This document shows, piece after piece, positions 35,685-43,839 of a DNA stretch of 64,000 nt. A model generated the notes under the pieces. The model was not told the DNA's origin, did not search any database, and saw only the letters and a list, made by a program, of their open reading frames with translations. The stretch lies in NCBI RefSeq assembly GCF_030295405.1, contig NZ_AP027080.1, positions 186,001 to 250,000 on the forward strand. Reading direction: 5' to 3'. The position numbers and the translations under genes are program-made. Within the stretch, counting starts at the first letter, position 1; every line of letters begins with the position of its first letter. Source of the DNA: Mesoterricola silvestris (GTDB lineage: Bacteria > Acidobacteriota > Holophagae > Holophagales > Holophagaceae).

Positions 35685-36947
35685 ATGACCCAAGAGAAAG
35701 TTCCCATCCCCGCCGTGGTCCGGAAGAGCCTGGAGCTCTTCCCTCCCGTCCGGGCCGGGAGGAAGGTGCGGGCCGTGGCCTACCCCGCGGGGAAGCTCAC
35801 CCGCGCCATGGTGGACGAAGGGCTTTTCGGCGCCCTGGACCTGGTGGGCGTGGCCGACCGGGCACCCCAGGAATTCGGCGGCACCTACGGTGCCCTGCCC
35901 GTGGTCCCGGCGGAAGGAATCCCGGCCCTTGGGCCGGACGCGGTGTTGATCTGCTCCACCCGGTTTCATCTGAGCATCCATGCGGAACTCACCGCCCTGC
36001 TCGCCGGTTCGGGGATCGACGTGGTGGACCTCTGCCGGGACTTCCAGGTTCCCAGGTACCGGGATCTCGCCGGCCGGGCCGAACGCAAGGGGTTCGCCCT
36101 GGTGGACGAGGGCCCGGGCCTCCTCCGTCTGAGGGAACCCGGGAGCCCCGGCCGGTCCGTCCTGGCCCGGACCGAGCACTGGACCATCCTGGAGTGGACG
36201 TTCCGGCGCTTCGATGACTTCTTCCACGACATCCTGCCGGTCACCCTGCCTTCGGGGGAGCAGGTCCTGGACTTCTCCCGGCCCGGGTACCACACCTACC
36301 GCGCCTCGGGGGCCCGGCTCTTCACGCCTTCCGTCGTCCAGCCCGAGGGCCTTCTCTACCAATACCTGGACCTCGTCCACCCGGCGCCGGGGGAGGTGGT
36401 GCTGGACCTGGGCGCCTTCAACGGGGACTCGGCCTACCATTTCTCGAAGGCCGTGGGCGCAAACGGGCTCGTGGTGGCCGTGGAGGCGGATCCCGTCAAT
36501 TTCCAGGCCCTGGAACGGAATGTCCGGGAACTGGGCCTCGCGAACGTCCGCATGATCCAGGCAGCCGTCTGGTCCACGGACGGCATGGCCAGCTTCCAGT
36601 GCGATGGCGCGATGAGCTCCGGCCTCACCGACGGCTTCGATTTCGACCTGGAGGGGGGGAGCACCGCCCCCGGGCAGTCCGCCTCCGTAAGGACGATCCG
36701 CCTGGAGACCCTCCTCCGGGAACACCAGCTCGACCGGGTGGATGTCGTGAAGATCGACACCGAGGGGGCCGAGCTCGCGATCCTGGTATCCAGCATGCCG
36801 ACGCTTCGCCGGCTCCACCCGAGGATCATCCTCGAACCCCACGCCAATGATCATCCGGGATTGATCGGGGACATGCTCGGCGTCCTGGCCGAAGGCGGGT
36901 TCAAGGCGGAGTACCTCGAAACCGACAACCTGATCGTCGCCCGGTAG
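35685..36947 (+). CDS. FkbM-family methyltransferase with N-terminal Rossmann-like module
   Basis: Residues ~205-415 of 420 form an FkbM-type SAM methyltransferase: VVLDLGAFNGDSAYHFSKA near 240 is motif I, VVAVEADPVNF follows, and VDVVKIDTEGAELAIL is the family's hallmark. FkbM enzymes usually O-methylate sugars. Residues ~28-115 form a separate small alpha/beta module (KVRAVAYPAGKLTRAMV ... LVGVADRAP ... PDAVLICS) that resembles modules on the next three enzymes. The gene sits 51 bases after neuC behind GGAGAACGA and before a glycosyltransferase. Confidence 0.87.
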   Translation: MTQEKVPIPAVVRKSLELFPPVRAGRKVRAVAYPAGKLTRAMVDEGLFGALDLVGVADRAPQEFGGTYGALPVVPAEGIPALGPDAVLICSTRFHLSIHAELTALLAGSGIDVVDLCRDFQVPRYRDLAGRAERKGFALVDEGPGLLRLREPGSPGRSVLARTEHWTILEWTFRRFDDFFHDILPVTLPSGEQVLDFSRPGYHTYRASGARLFTPSVVQPEGLLYQYLDLVHPAPGEVVLDLGAFNGDSAYHFSKAVGANGLVVAVEADPVNFQALERNVRELGLANVRMIQAAVWSTDGMASFQCDGAMSSGLTDGFDFDLEGGSTAPGQSASVRTIRLETLLREHQLDRVDVVKIDTEGAELAILVSSMPTLRRLHPRIILEPHANDHPGLIGDMLGVLAEGGFKAEYLETDNLIVAR

Positions 36948-36952
36948 CCGCC

Positions 36953-38383
36953 ATGACCCTTCCCCTCACCATCGCGCTGACGACGTACAACCGGGCCCCG
37001 TGGCTGGGCAAGGCCATCCAGGGGATCCTGGACCAGACCTTCGAGGATTTCGAACTGCTGATCCTGGACCGGGGCAGCACCGACGCCACGCCGGAGGTGA
37101 TCCTGGGCTTCAAGGATCCCCGCATCCGCTACGTGCGGAACCCGCCCGGCACCTCCCGCGAGTTCAACGGGATGGCGACCAACGTCATCGGCCGGGGCGA
37201 GTACATCCTGATCGCCCACGACGACGATATCTTCCTTCCGGACCTGGCCCGGCGGCAGTTCGGGATGCTGGCCGCCCATCCGGGCATGACGGCGGTGGGC
37301 GCGAACATGCACCTCATGAACGAATCCGGGGAGGACGTGGGCACCACCCTGTACCCGGGGACGGAGGACCGCGTCTACGGCCCCGGGGAATACGTGCGGA
37401 ACGTCCTGGAGGACCGGATCTGGATCCTGGTGAGCGGGCTCATGTACCGGCGGCGCCTGATCCCCGCCGCGGCCGTCCAGGAGCTCTACTACGGCGTGGT
37501 CCGGAAGCGCAAGAGCAAGGAGACCCGGGACGCCACCTCCGAGATGAACCTCCTCACGTACATGAACCGCAAGGCGCCCATCGGTTTCCTGGGGGAGCCC
37601 CTGATCCGGTACCGGCAGCACTCCGGACAGGATTCCCGCACCTATGACGTCTTCCGGCCGATCATCGACACCGTCATCGGCCTCAAGGGCGCGGCCCGGC
37701 ACAACCGGTTGGGGCCGGAGACCCTGGGGATCCTGGAGGCCTTCCTCCAGCGCTACCGGCTCCAGGCCACCCTGGGCCAATGGCGGGACCGGAAACCCTC
37801 CCCGTCCACCCTGCGGAAGATCCGGAACGGGAAACCGAAGCTCGAGCAGCTCGCCGCGGATCTCCCCGCCCGCAATGCGCTCCTGCCGGCGGGGATCCTC
37901 ATGTCCCAGCTGGGGCTCTCCCCGGATCCCGCCCTCTGGAGCCGCGGCGCGGAGGAAGCCGGCGCGTTGGGGAACGTCGCGACCCGGGCCCTGATGGCCT
38001 GGATGGTTTCGCGGCAGGCGGGGCGCAACCTCTTCGGACCGTACCCGGGCCTCCGGAGGATCGCCATCTTCGGAAGCGTGTTCGTCGCGTCCCTCCTCAT
38101 CCTGGAGGCGAGGGAGCGGGGCCTCGACGTGGTGTGCTGCCTGGATTCGAACCCGTCCCGCCAGGGGAGCAGCCTCCTGGGGGTGCCGATCTTCCCGCTG
38201 GGATGGCTGGCGGAGAAGGGCCGGGGCGTTGATGGAATCGTCATCAGTTCCGAGAAGGATCACCTGAACCTCTTCCGGTCGATCCTCGCGGAGGCGGGCG
38301 GGGATGCCTCGAAGGTCGTGTCGTGGCTCGAAATGGTCCCCCGGATCGCCGGCGAAGCCCGGGCGGTGGGGAGCCCGGGATGA
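36953..38383 (+). CDS. GT2 glycosyltransferase with C-terminal Rossmann-like module
   Basis: Residues 1-~225 are a family 2 glycosyltransferase: IALTTYNRAPWLGKAIQ, LDRGSTDATPEVIL and HDDDIFLPD near residue 89 as the metal/nucleotide motif. A helical middle follows, and residues ~360-465 form a small alpha/beta module (RRIAIFGSVFVASLLILEA ... VVCCLDSNP ... LLGVPIFPL ... DGIVISS). This C-terminal module resembles those on the FkbM protein, the next methyltransferase and the radical SAM protein. It probably adds a residue to the glycan built by this locus. The stop overlaps the next start (ATGA). Confidence 0.85.
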   Translation: MTLPLTIALTTYNRAPWLGKAIQGILDQTFEDFELLILDRGSTDATPEVILGFKDPRIRYVRNPPGTSREFNGMATNVIGRGEYILIAHDDDIFLPDLARRQFGMLAAHPGMTAVGANMHLMNESGEDVGTTLYPGTEDRVYGPGEYVRNVLEDRIWILVSGLMYRRRLIPAAAVQELYYGVVRKRKSKETRDATSEMNLLTYMNRKAPIGFLGEPLIRYRQHSGQDSRTYDVFRPIIDTVIGLKGAARHNRLGPETLGILEAFLQRYRLQATLGQWRDRKPSPSTLRKIRNGKPKLEQLAADLPARNALLPAGILMSQLGLSPDPALWSRGAEEAGALGNVATRALMAWMVSRQAGRNLFGPYPGLRRIAIFGSVFVASLLILEARERGLDVVCCLDSNPSRQGSSLLGVPIFPLGWLAEKGRGVDGIVISSEKDHLNLFRSILAEAGGDASKVVSWLEMVPRIAGEARAVGSPG

Positions 38384-39579
38384 TCCCCGTCCGGGCCTGC
38401 CTCATCTGCGGAACGCCTCACCTGGATCTCGCCGCGGCGAGAATCGCCCCGTTCATCGCGGAACGCTGCGGCCTGGGAGCTCCGTTGCCCCCGGTGCGGG
38501 CGGCCAGGTGCCCTTCCTGCGATTTCGTGTTCTTCGACCACCGTTTCGACGAGGAGGAGGCCCGGAAGCTCTATGCCGGGTACCGGGACGCGTCCTACAA
38601 CCGCCAGCGGTTGCGCCACGAGCCGTACTATCACGTGCTGCGGGAACTGTTCGAGGAGGGACGCGAGGCGACCCGCAAGGCCCGGATCCAGGACCTGGCG
38701 AATCTCTTCGAGGGCATCTCCCGCCCCTTCCCGAAGGTCCTCGACTACGGGGGGGAACGGGACGGGTGGCTGGCCAAGGGCGTGTTTCCCCGGTCCAGCG
38801 TCACGTCCTACGATCTGTCCTTCGACGCCGCCCCCCCCGCACCCCGCAGCCAGGACCTGGTCCTCTGCAGCAACGTCCTGGAACACGTCTCCTTTCCCCT
38901 CGACCTGCTGGGGGCGCTGAAGGCCTGCGTCAAGCCCTCAGGCCTGATCTGCCTGGAGGTTCCCCTGGAGCACTGGCCCGGCCTGCGGGACTTCCATGCC
39001 CGCGGGGAGGCGCTCCTCCATGAACATGTGTCGTTCTACTCCCCGCGGTCCGTGTTCCGGCTCCTGGCGCGGGCCGGCCTGCGGCCCCTGGGACGGGGGA
39101 TCCTCCGCGGGGGTACGCTGGGGATCCTGGCGCGGCCTTCGCGCCTCGGCAGGTGGCCCCGGCTCCTGGACCTGTTCGCGCCCCGGGTGCCCGAGCCCCT
39201 GCCCAGCCTTTCCGCCCCCGGGGTGGACCCGATGATCAACGGCACGGTGGTCAGGCGCGTCAATGCCCTGGTGGACCAGTGGAACGCGGAAGGGCGCACC
39301 CTGGTGGTGGCGCCGGCGGGACGGTTCTCCCGGGGCCTGCTGGAGCACACGCGCCTGGGGGAGGCGAATATCCTGGGGTTCTGCGACCGCGATCCCCGGG
39401 CCGCGGGAACCGCGCTGGGCGGCATCCCGGTGCGCCCCTACGGGGAACTCGAGGCCCTGGGGCCCGATTTCATCCTCGTCGCCTCCCCCGAGCACGAGCC
39501 TGCCCTGTGCCAGGCGCTGTCGGGGCAGGCGGACCAAGGCCGGCCGGTGCTGCCCCTCTCCAAGCTCATCTGGCCCTGA
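38380..39579 (+). CDS. Nucleotide-sugar C-methyltransferase-like protein
   Basis: The 399-residue protein has an N-terminal zinc-type cysteine pair (CLICG near residue 6 and CPSC near 45), a central class I methyltransferase domain (VLDYGGERDGWL as a degenerate motif I near 122, LVLCSNVLEHV near 163) and a C-terminal alpha/beta module (~305-395: TLVVAPAGRFSRGLLE ... ILGFCDRDP ... PDFILVAS). That three-part order is the layout of sugar C-methyltransferases such as TylC3/NovU. A branched methyl sugar is thus a reasonable product. It starts at ATG 38380, overlapping the upstream stop, and its last 14 bases overlap the convergent radical SAM gene. Confidence 0.82.
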   Translation: MIPVRACLICGTPHLDLAAARIAPFIAERCGLGAPLPPVRAARCPSCDFVFFDHRFDEEEARKLYAGYRDASYNRQRLRHEPYYHVLRELFEEGREATRKARIQDLANLFEGISRPFPKVLDYGGERDGWLAKGVFPRSSVTSYDLSFDAAPPAPRSQDLVLCSNVLEHVSFPLDLLGALKACVKPSGLICLEVPLEHWPGLRDFHARGEALLHEHVSFYSPRSVFRLLARAGLRPLGRGILRGGTLGILARPSRLGRWPRLLDLFAPRVPEPLPSLSAPGVDPMINGTVVRRVNALVDQWNAEGRTLVVAPAGRFSRGLLEHTRLGEANILGFCDRDPRAAGTALGGIPVRPYGELEALGPDFILVASPEHEPALCQALSGQADQGRPVLPLSKLIWP

Positions 39580-40879
39580 CCCTGGGGGGCAGCAGGTCCA
39601 CGAACCCCTGTTCGCCGGCCTTCGAGGTCCCGGACAGTTCCCCCTGGGCGCCGCAGTGGCCACAGGTCCGGTAGTAGGGCGCCCCCATCCAGGACCGGAT
39701 GCTCCGCCGGAGCTCCGCCCGGGTTTCCGGGACGGCGAGGGTGACGTAGTCGGCGGGGTAATCGGCCACTTTGAGATTGTGGAAGGAATTGGCATAGTCG
39801 CAGGGATGGAGCTTGCCGTTCTTGATCTGGAGGTACCGCGGCGTGCAGGCCTGGGTGATTTCCGAAATGCGTTCCACGCTGAGGCCCTTGTCCTCCATCG
39901 TGGCCGGGATCATCCACTGGGGGATGGCGACCCCCACGGAGCAGAAGACGCCCGCGGACCGGACCCGCTCGACGTTCCGGTGGAACAGTTCCTTCTGCCT
40001 CGGTGTGATGGATTCCAGGTAGTTCGAGAAGGTGACGATGACCCGGGGATCCCGGAGCGAGCGCAATTGCTCGTCCCGGATCCTGCAGGTCCCGGAGGTC
40101 GGGATGGCGATCAGCCCGCAGTTCTCCTTGGCGAGGAGGGCCTCCACGATGGTGTTGATGTGGGGATGGAGGAAGGGCTCGCCCCCCATGACCGTGACGG
40201 AGCCGACGCTGTCCACCGCCCCGAAGAACAGGTCGATGTCCCGGAGGATCCCCTCCAGGGGAAAGTTGACGCGATCCTCCCGGGGATAGGCGTTCATGTA
40301 TGAACTGCAATACTTGCACCCGAGGCTGCAGACCTGGTTGATGACCAGGGTGATGCTCTGCATGGAAAGCGGTCCATCCTCCGGTACGGTCCCCCCCAGG
40401 GCGCGGTGATTGAGGACATTGCTGATGCGCGGGCAGTAGATGAACCTGCAGGTCAGGCTGCGGATGCAGGCCGTGCCGTCAACGCCGCTCTTCAGGCTGA
40501 CGGGGCATCCGGTGGCCATGTAGACCACATCCCCCAGCAGGTGGTCGTACCCGGCGGCCTCGATCCGACTGGCCAAGCCGCTCTGGATGATGAGGTTCCC
40601 GATGGCCAAAATGACCAGGGTCTCCCCGGGGACCTGGCCGCCCGTGAAGGGCTTGGAAACCTCGAAGTCCGGGAGATCGCAGATGTCGTCCGCGCGTTCG
40701 TCCCAGAACCGGGCCACGGCGATCCCGTGGCGCCGGAGCTGCCTTTCGATGGCCTTGCCCAGGAAACTCGCCCCCCAGATGATCACGTTCCCATAGGACC
40801 GGAGGTGCTGGATCAGGGGGCCCGGATCCACGGGGTCGCCCGAACGGGCCTTGGCATAGAAGTTCTGGATATCCATCAT
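39566..40879 (-). CDS. Radical SAM protein with N-terminal Rossmann-like module
   Basis: Residues ~30-125 of 437 form a small alpha/beta module (NVIIWGASFLGKAIERQL ... PGETLVILAIGN). The radical SAM core follows with the cluster motif CSLGCKYC (C184, C188, C191) and MGGEPFLHPH at ~231. Four further cysteines (125, 138, 144, 149) precede the core, and a C-terminal set (CTPRYL, HPCDY, TCGHCG) could bind an auxiliary SPASM-like cluster. Radical SAM enzymes in glycan loci perform dehydration, epimerisation or C-C chemistry on sugars; the reaction here is unknown. It is the last gene of the minus operon, 23 bases after the nucleotidyltransferase. Confidence 0.82.
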   Translation of the reverse strand: MMDIQNFYAKARSGDPVDPGPLIQHLRSYGNVIIWGASFLGKAIERQLRRHGIAVARFWDERADDICDLPDFEVSKPFTGGQVPGETLVILAIGNLIIQSGLASRIEAAGYDHLLGDVVYMATGCPVSLKSGVDGTACIRSLTCRFIYCPRISNVLNHRALGGTVPEDGPLSMQSITLVINQVCSLGCKYCSSYMNAYPREDRVNFPLEGILRDIDLFFGAVDSVGSVTVMGGEPFLHPHINTIVEALLAKENCGLIAIPTSGTCRIRDEQLRSLRDPRVIVTFSNYLESITPRQKELFHRNVERVRSAGVFCSVGVAIPQWMIPATMEDKGLSVERISEITQACTPRYLQIKNGKLHPCDYANSFHNLKVADYPADYVTLAVPETRAELRRSIRSWMGAPYYRTCGHCGAQGELSGTSKAGEQGFVDLLPPRVRAR

Positions 40880-40902
40880 GGGTCATCGCCTTCCGGGGTG
40901 GA

Positions 40903-41976
40903 TCATGCGTCCAACAGGTGGTCCTGGGCCGTTTCGAGGTTCTTGTGCTCGCCGATGTCCATCCAGTATTCCCGGATGGGGAAGCCCACCACGGGGCGCC
41001 CGGCGTCCAGGAGCCACTGGATGAGGTCGGTCATGTTGAAGCGTTCGCCCTTCTGGGGGATGAACGAATAGACCCGGGGTTCCAGGAGGTAGATGCCCGC
41101 GTTGACCATCAGGTTGATCTTCGGCTTCTCCCGGAGCCGGGTCAGGGCGGCGCCTTCGCAGTCCACGATGCCGAAGGGGACCTCGAATTCCTGCCGGGTG
41201 ATGGCCACCGTCATGTCGGCCCCGTGCTCCTGGTGGAAATCCTGCATCTTCAATACATCGAGATGGGTGATGACGTCGGCGTTGATGACGATGAAGGGGT
41301 GTTCCGGCGGTTCCAGGAGGCCCAGGGCCCCGCCGGTGCCCAGGGGGAGCTCCTCGTTGACGTAGTTGATCTCCACGCCGAAGGCCCGCCCGTCGCCGAA
41401 GTGGTCCATGATCTTTTCGGGTTTGTAGTGGGTGGCCACGTTCATGCGGGAGATCCCGGCCCGCTTGAGCTGCTCGACGATCCACTCCATGGCCGGCCGG
41501 CCCGCCACGGAAAGCATGGGCTTGGGGGTATCGTCCGTGAGGGGGCGCAGCCGGGTGCCGAGGCCCCCCGCCATGATCACCGCCCGCAACTCCTGTTGCT
41601 TGGTGGGCAGCAGATCGTTCATGGTGACGATATCGGCCACCCGGCCCTGGGGATCCAGGAGCGGGATCTGCCGGATGTGCCTTTCCTGCATGATTTCCAG
41701 GAGATGCGCCGAATCGGTGCCCACGGGGGCCGTGACGGCCTTGGGATTGGGCATGCGGTTCTTGATGGGCAGCAGGTCCAGGGCGAGGGATTCCAGGCTG
41801 AGCCCCGCCAGCAGGCCCCGGCGCACATCCCCGTCGGTGATCACCGCGAGGAGGCACCCGTTTTCCTGGGTGAGCAGAGCAACGCCCAGCCGGCCGCTCC
41901 GGTCGATGCATTCGACCAGGGACCGGATGGTGCAATCGGCTGGCACTTCAAGGGTGGAGATGACGCTGAGGTTCAT
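40903..41976 (-). CDS. Sugar-phosphate nucleotidyltransferase with paired CBS domains (PtmE-like)
   Basis: Residues 1-~125 form two CBS motifs (ending LAVITDGDVRRGLL near 43-56 and ADIVTMNDLL near 114-123). Residues ~130-357 are a nucleotidyltransferase: MAGGLGTRLRPLTDDTPKPML at 135-155, VINADVITHLD, VNAGIYLLEP and DIGEHKN. This CBS-transferase fusion is the architecture of PtmE, the glucosamine-1-phosphate guanylyltransferase of legionaminic acid synthesis, and of some mannose/heptose-1-P transferases. With NeuB- and NeuC-like genes nearby, a nonulosonic acid role is attractive, but the sugar and nucleotide are not fixed by the sequence. It is 78 bases downstream of the ThDP gene. Confidence 0.86.
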   Translation of the reverse strand: MNLSVISTLEVPADCTIRSLVECIDRSGRLGVALLTQENGCLLAVITDGDVRRGLLAGLSLESLALDLLPIKNRMPNPKAVTAPVGTDSAHLLEIMQERHIRQIPLLDPQGRVADIVTMNDLLPTKQQELRAVIMAGGLGTRLRPLTDDTPKPMLSVAGRPAMEWIVEQLKRAGISRMNVATHYKPEKIMDHFGDGRAFGVEINYVNEELPLGTGGALGLLEPPEHPFIVINADVITHLDVLKMQDFHQEHGADMTVAITRQEFEVPFGIVDCEGAALTRLREKPKINLMVNAGIYLLEPRVYSFIPQKGERFNMTDLIQWLLDAGRPVVGFPIREYWMDIGEHKNLETAQDHLLDA

Positions 41977-42054
41977 GGGCGCGCTCGTCTGGCGACATCG
42001 GACAGGTTGACAGGAAGCTTGAGGGGTATTTCCAGGGGTCGGGGGGCCCGGGCC

Positions 42055-43839
42055 TCAGGCGCCGCCCCGGAGCCCGATCATATTGGCCTGGATCTCCTCC
42101 CGGGGCAGGAAGGGGAACATGTCCTCCAGGGGGCGGCTCTCCATGGTGCCATCCGCCCGGCGGGCGGAACTGGCCTTGGGACTGATGGGCTGGTCCGGGG
42201 CCACGGGGACTTCGCAGAGGCGGGGCATGGGGCCCGCGAGGACGCGCTCGAGCTCGGCATCCAGGTCCGCGGCGGGATCGATCCGGTCGTAGGCGAGGCC
42301 ATAGGCTCCCGCCAGAAGCCGGAAATCCGGGTTGGCCACCCCGCTGCCCGCTTCGGCGCCCACGAAATGGCCCCCGAAGTAGGTGTTCTGGGTGGCGCGG
42401 ATGCTCGAATAGCCCTGGTTGTTCAGGACGAAGATGCACACGGGGAGCCGGTGGCTCCCCAGGGTGAGAAGCTCCTGGATGTTCCACTGGAAACTGCCAT
42501 CCCCCGTCACCAGGACCACCCGGTGGCCGGGCCGGGCCACGGCGGCCCCCACGGCCAGGGGCAGGTCCCACCCCATGGCGCCCCAGTTCCCGTTCTGCAG
42601 GGCCCGCTGCCCGCGGGTGATGCGGAAGGACTGGATGTAGCTCACCACATCCATCCCGTTCCCGGTGACGACGGTGTCCTTCCCGTCCATATGGTCCGAC
42701 AGGCGGTCCAGGAGCCGGTAGGTGTTCACGTGATCCGAGGGCGCCAGGTGCTCGGCTTCCAGGGTGGGGTAGCGGGCCTTCCATTGGGCGCAGGCCTCCA
42801 GCCACGGACGGGGAGGCTCATAGGCGTCCAGGGCCCGGCCCAGGGCCCGGAGGAAGTCCCCGGCATCGGCCTGGACGGCGAGGTCCGCGGCGATGGGCTG
42901 GTGGTGCAACTGGCCCGGATCGATGTCCACCAGGATCTTGCGGGAGCCCGGGCTGAAGCCCGCCACGTTGAAGCCGCTCTTGGCCACGCAGAGGCCGGAG
43001 CCGACGCTCAGGAGGAGATCGGCGTTCTGGAGGGTAAAATTGGCCCGCCTCTGGCCCAGTGGGCCAAAACAGCCCAGGTTCTGGGGATGGTCCTCCCAGA
43101 GGAGGTCCTTGGCCGTGTGGGTGGTGATGGCGGGAATGCGGGTGGCCGCGAGCAGGTCCAGCAGGGCGTCCCCGGCCCGGGCCCACCCCACGCCGTTGCC
43201 GGCCATGAGGACGGGGCGCCGGGAGGCCCGGATCCACGCGGCCGCGGTCCGCACGGCCTCCTCCAGGGCCGGGGCCGCTTCCGGGGCGGGGGCGAAGGGG
43301 GCCAGGGCGTCCTCGTCCACGAGGGCCCCCTGGACATCCAGGGGCAGATCGATGAGGACGGGCCCGGGCCGGCCCGAGGTGGCCAGGTACCAGGCCTTCT
43401 CCAGTTCGTACCGGATCCGGTCCGGTTCCCGCACCGTCACGGCGTACTTGGTGAGGTGTCCCGCCAGGCCCACCAGGTCCCCCTCCTGGGGGCCCTTCTG
43501 GCGCTGCAGCCCGTAGTCCGCCATGAGATCGCGCCTCACCTGCCCCGTGAAGACCAGCATGGGGACCGAGTCGACCCAGGCTCCCGCCGCGCCGCTGAGG
43601 GCGTTGAGGCCCCCCGGGCCCACCGTCACGAGGACGGCGCAGGGCCGGCGGTGGAGCTTGGCCCAGGCCTCGGCGGCCGCCGCGCAGGCCTGTTCGTGGT
43701 AGTTGCACCAGTACCGGAGCCCTTCCTGGCGGCCCACGGATTCCAGCAGGTGCATGATCCCGCCGCCGGAGACCAGGAAGATGTCCTCGATTCCCCGGGC
43801 CACCAGGAAGGCGGAAACGTAGTCGGAAACCTTGATCAT
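42055..43839 (-). CDS. ThDP-dependent acetolactate-synthase-like enzyme of sugar modification
   Basis: The 594-residue protein has the three-domain layout of pyruvate-type ThDP enzymes. The catalytic glutamate is E49 in NYHEQACAAAAEAWA, the central domain spans ~190-340, and the ThDP motif GDGSFQWN-...-NNQGY is at ~442-470. The C-terminus diverges from metabolic acetolactate synthases, and no small regulatory subunit gene is present. Its place between an NAD epimerase (ATGA overlap) and a sugar nucleotidyltransferase points to sugar biosynthesis. YerE-type enzymes of this class transfer an acetyl unit from pyruvate onto a CDP-keto-deoxysugar; that role is an inference. The start is ATG 43839. 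Confidence 0.85.
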   Translation of the reverse strand: MIKVSDYVSAFLVARGIEDIFLVSGGGIMHLLESVGRQEGLRYWCNYHEQACAAAAEAWAKLHRRPCAVLVTVGPGGLNALSGAAGAWVDSVPMLVFTGQVRRDLMADYGLQRQKGPQEGDLVGLAGHLTKYAVTVREPDRIRYELEKAWYLATSGRPGPVLIDLPLDVQGALVDEDALAPFAPAPEAAPALEEAVRTAAAWIRASRRPVLMAGNGVGWARAGDALLDLLAATRIPAITTHTAKDLLWEDHPQNLGCFGPLGQRRANFTLQNADLLLSVGSGLCVAKSGFNVAGFSPGSRKILVDIDPGQLHHQPIAADLAVQADAGDFLRALGRALDAYEPPRPWLEACAQWKARYPTLEAEHLAPSDHVNTYRLLDRLSDHMDGKDTVVTGNGMDVVSYIQSFRITRGQRALQNGNWGAMGWDLPLAVGAAVARPGHRVVLVTGDGSFQWNIQELLTLGSHRLPVCIFVLNNQGYSSIRATQNTYFGGHFVGAEAGSGVANPDFRLLAGAYGLAYDRIDPAADLDAELERVLAGPMPRLCEVPVAPDQPISPKASSARRADGTMESRPLEDMFPFLPREEIQANMIGLRGGA

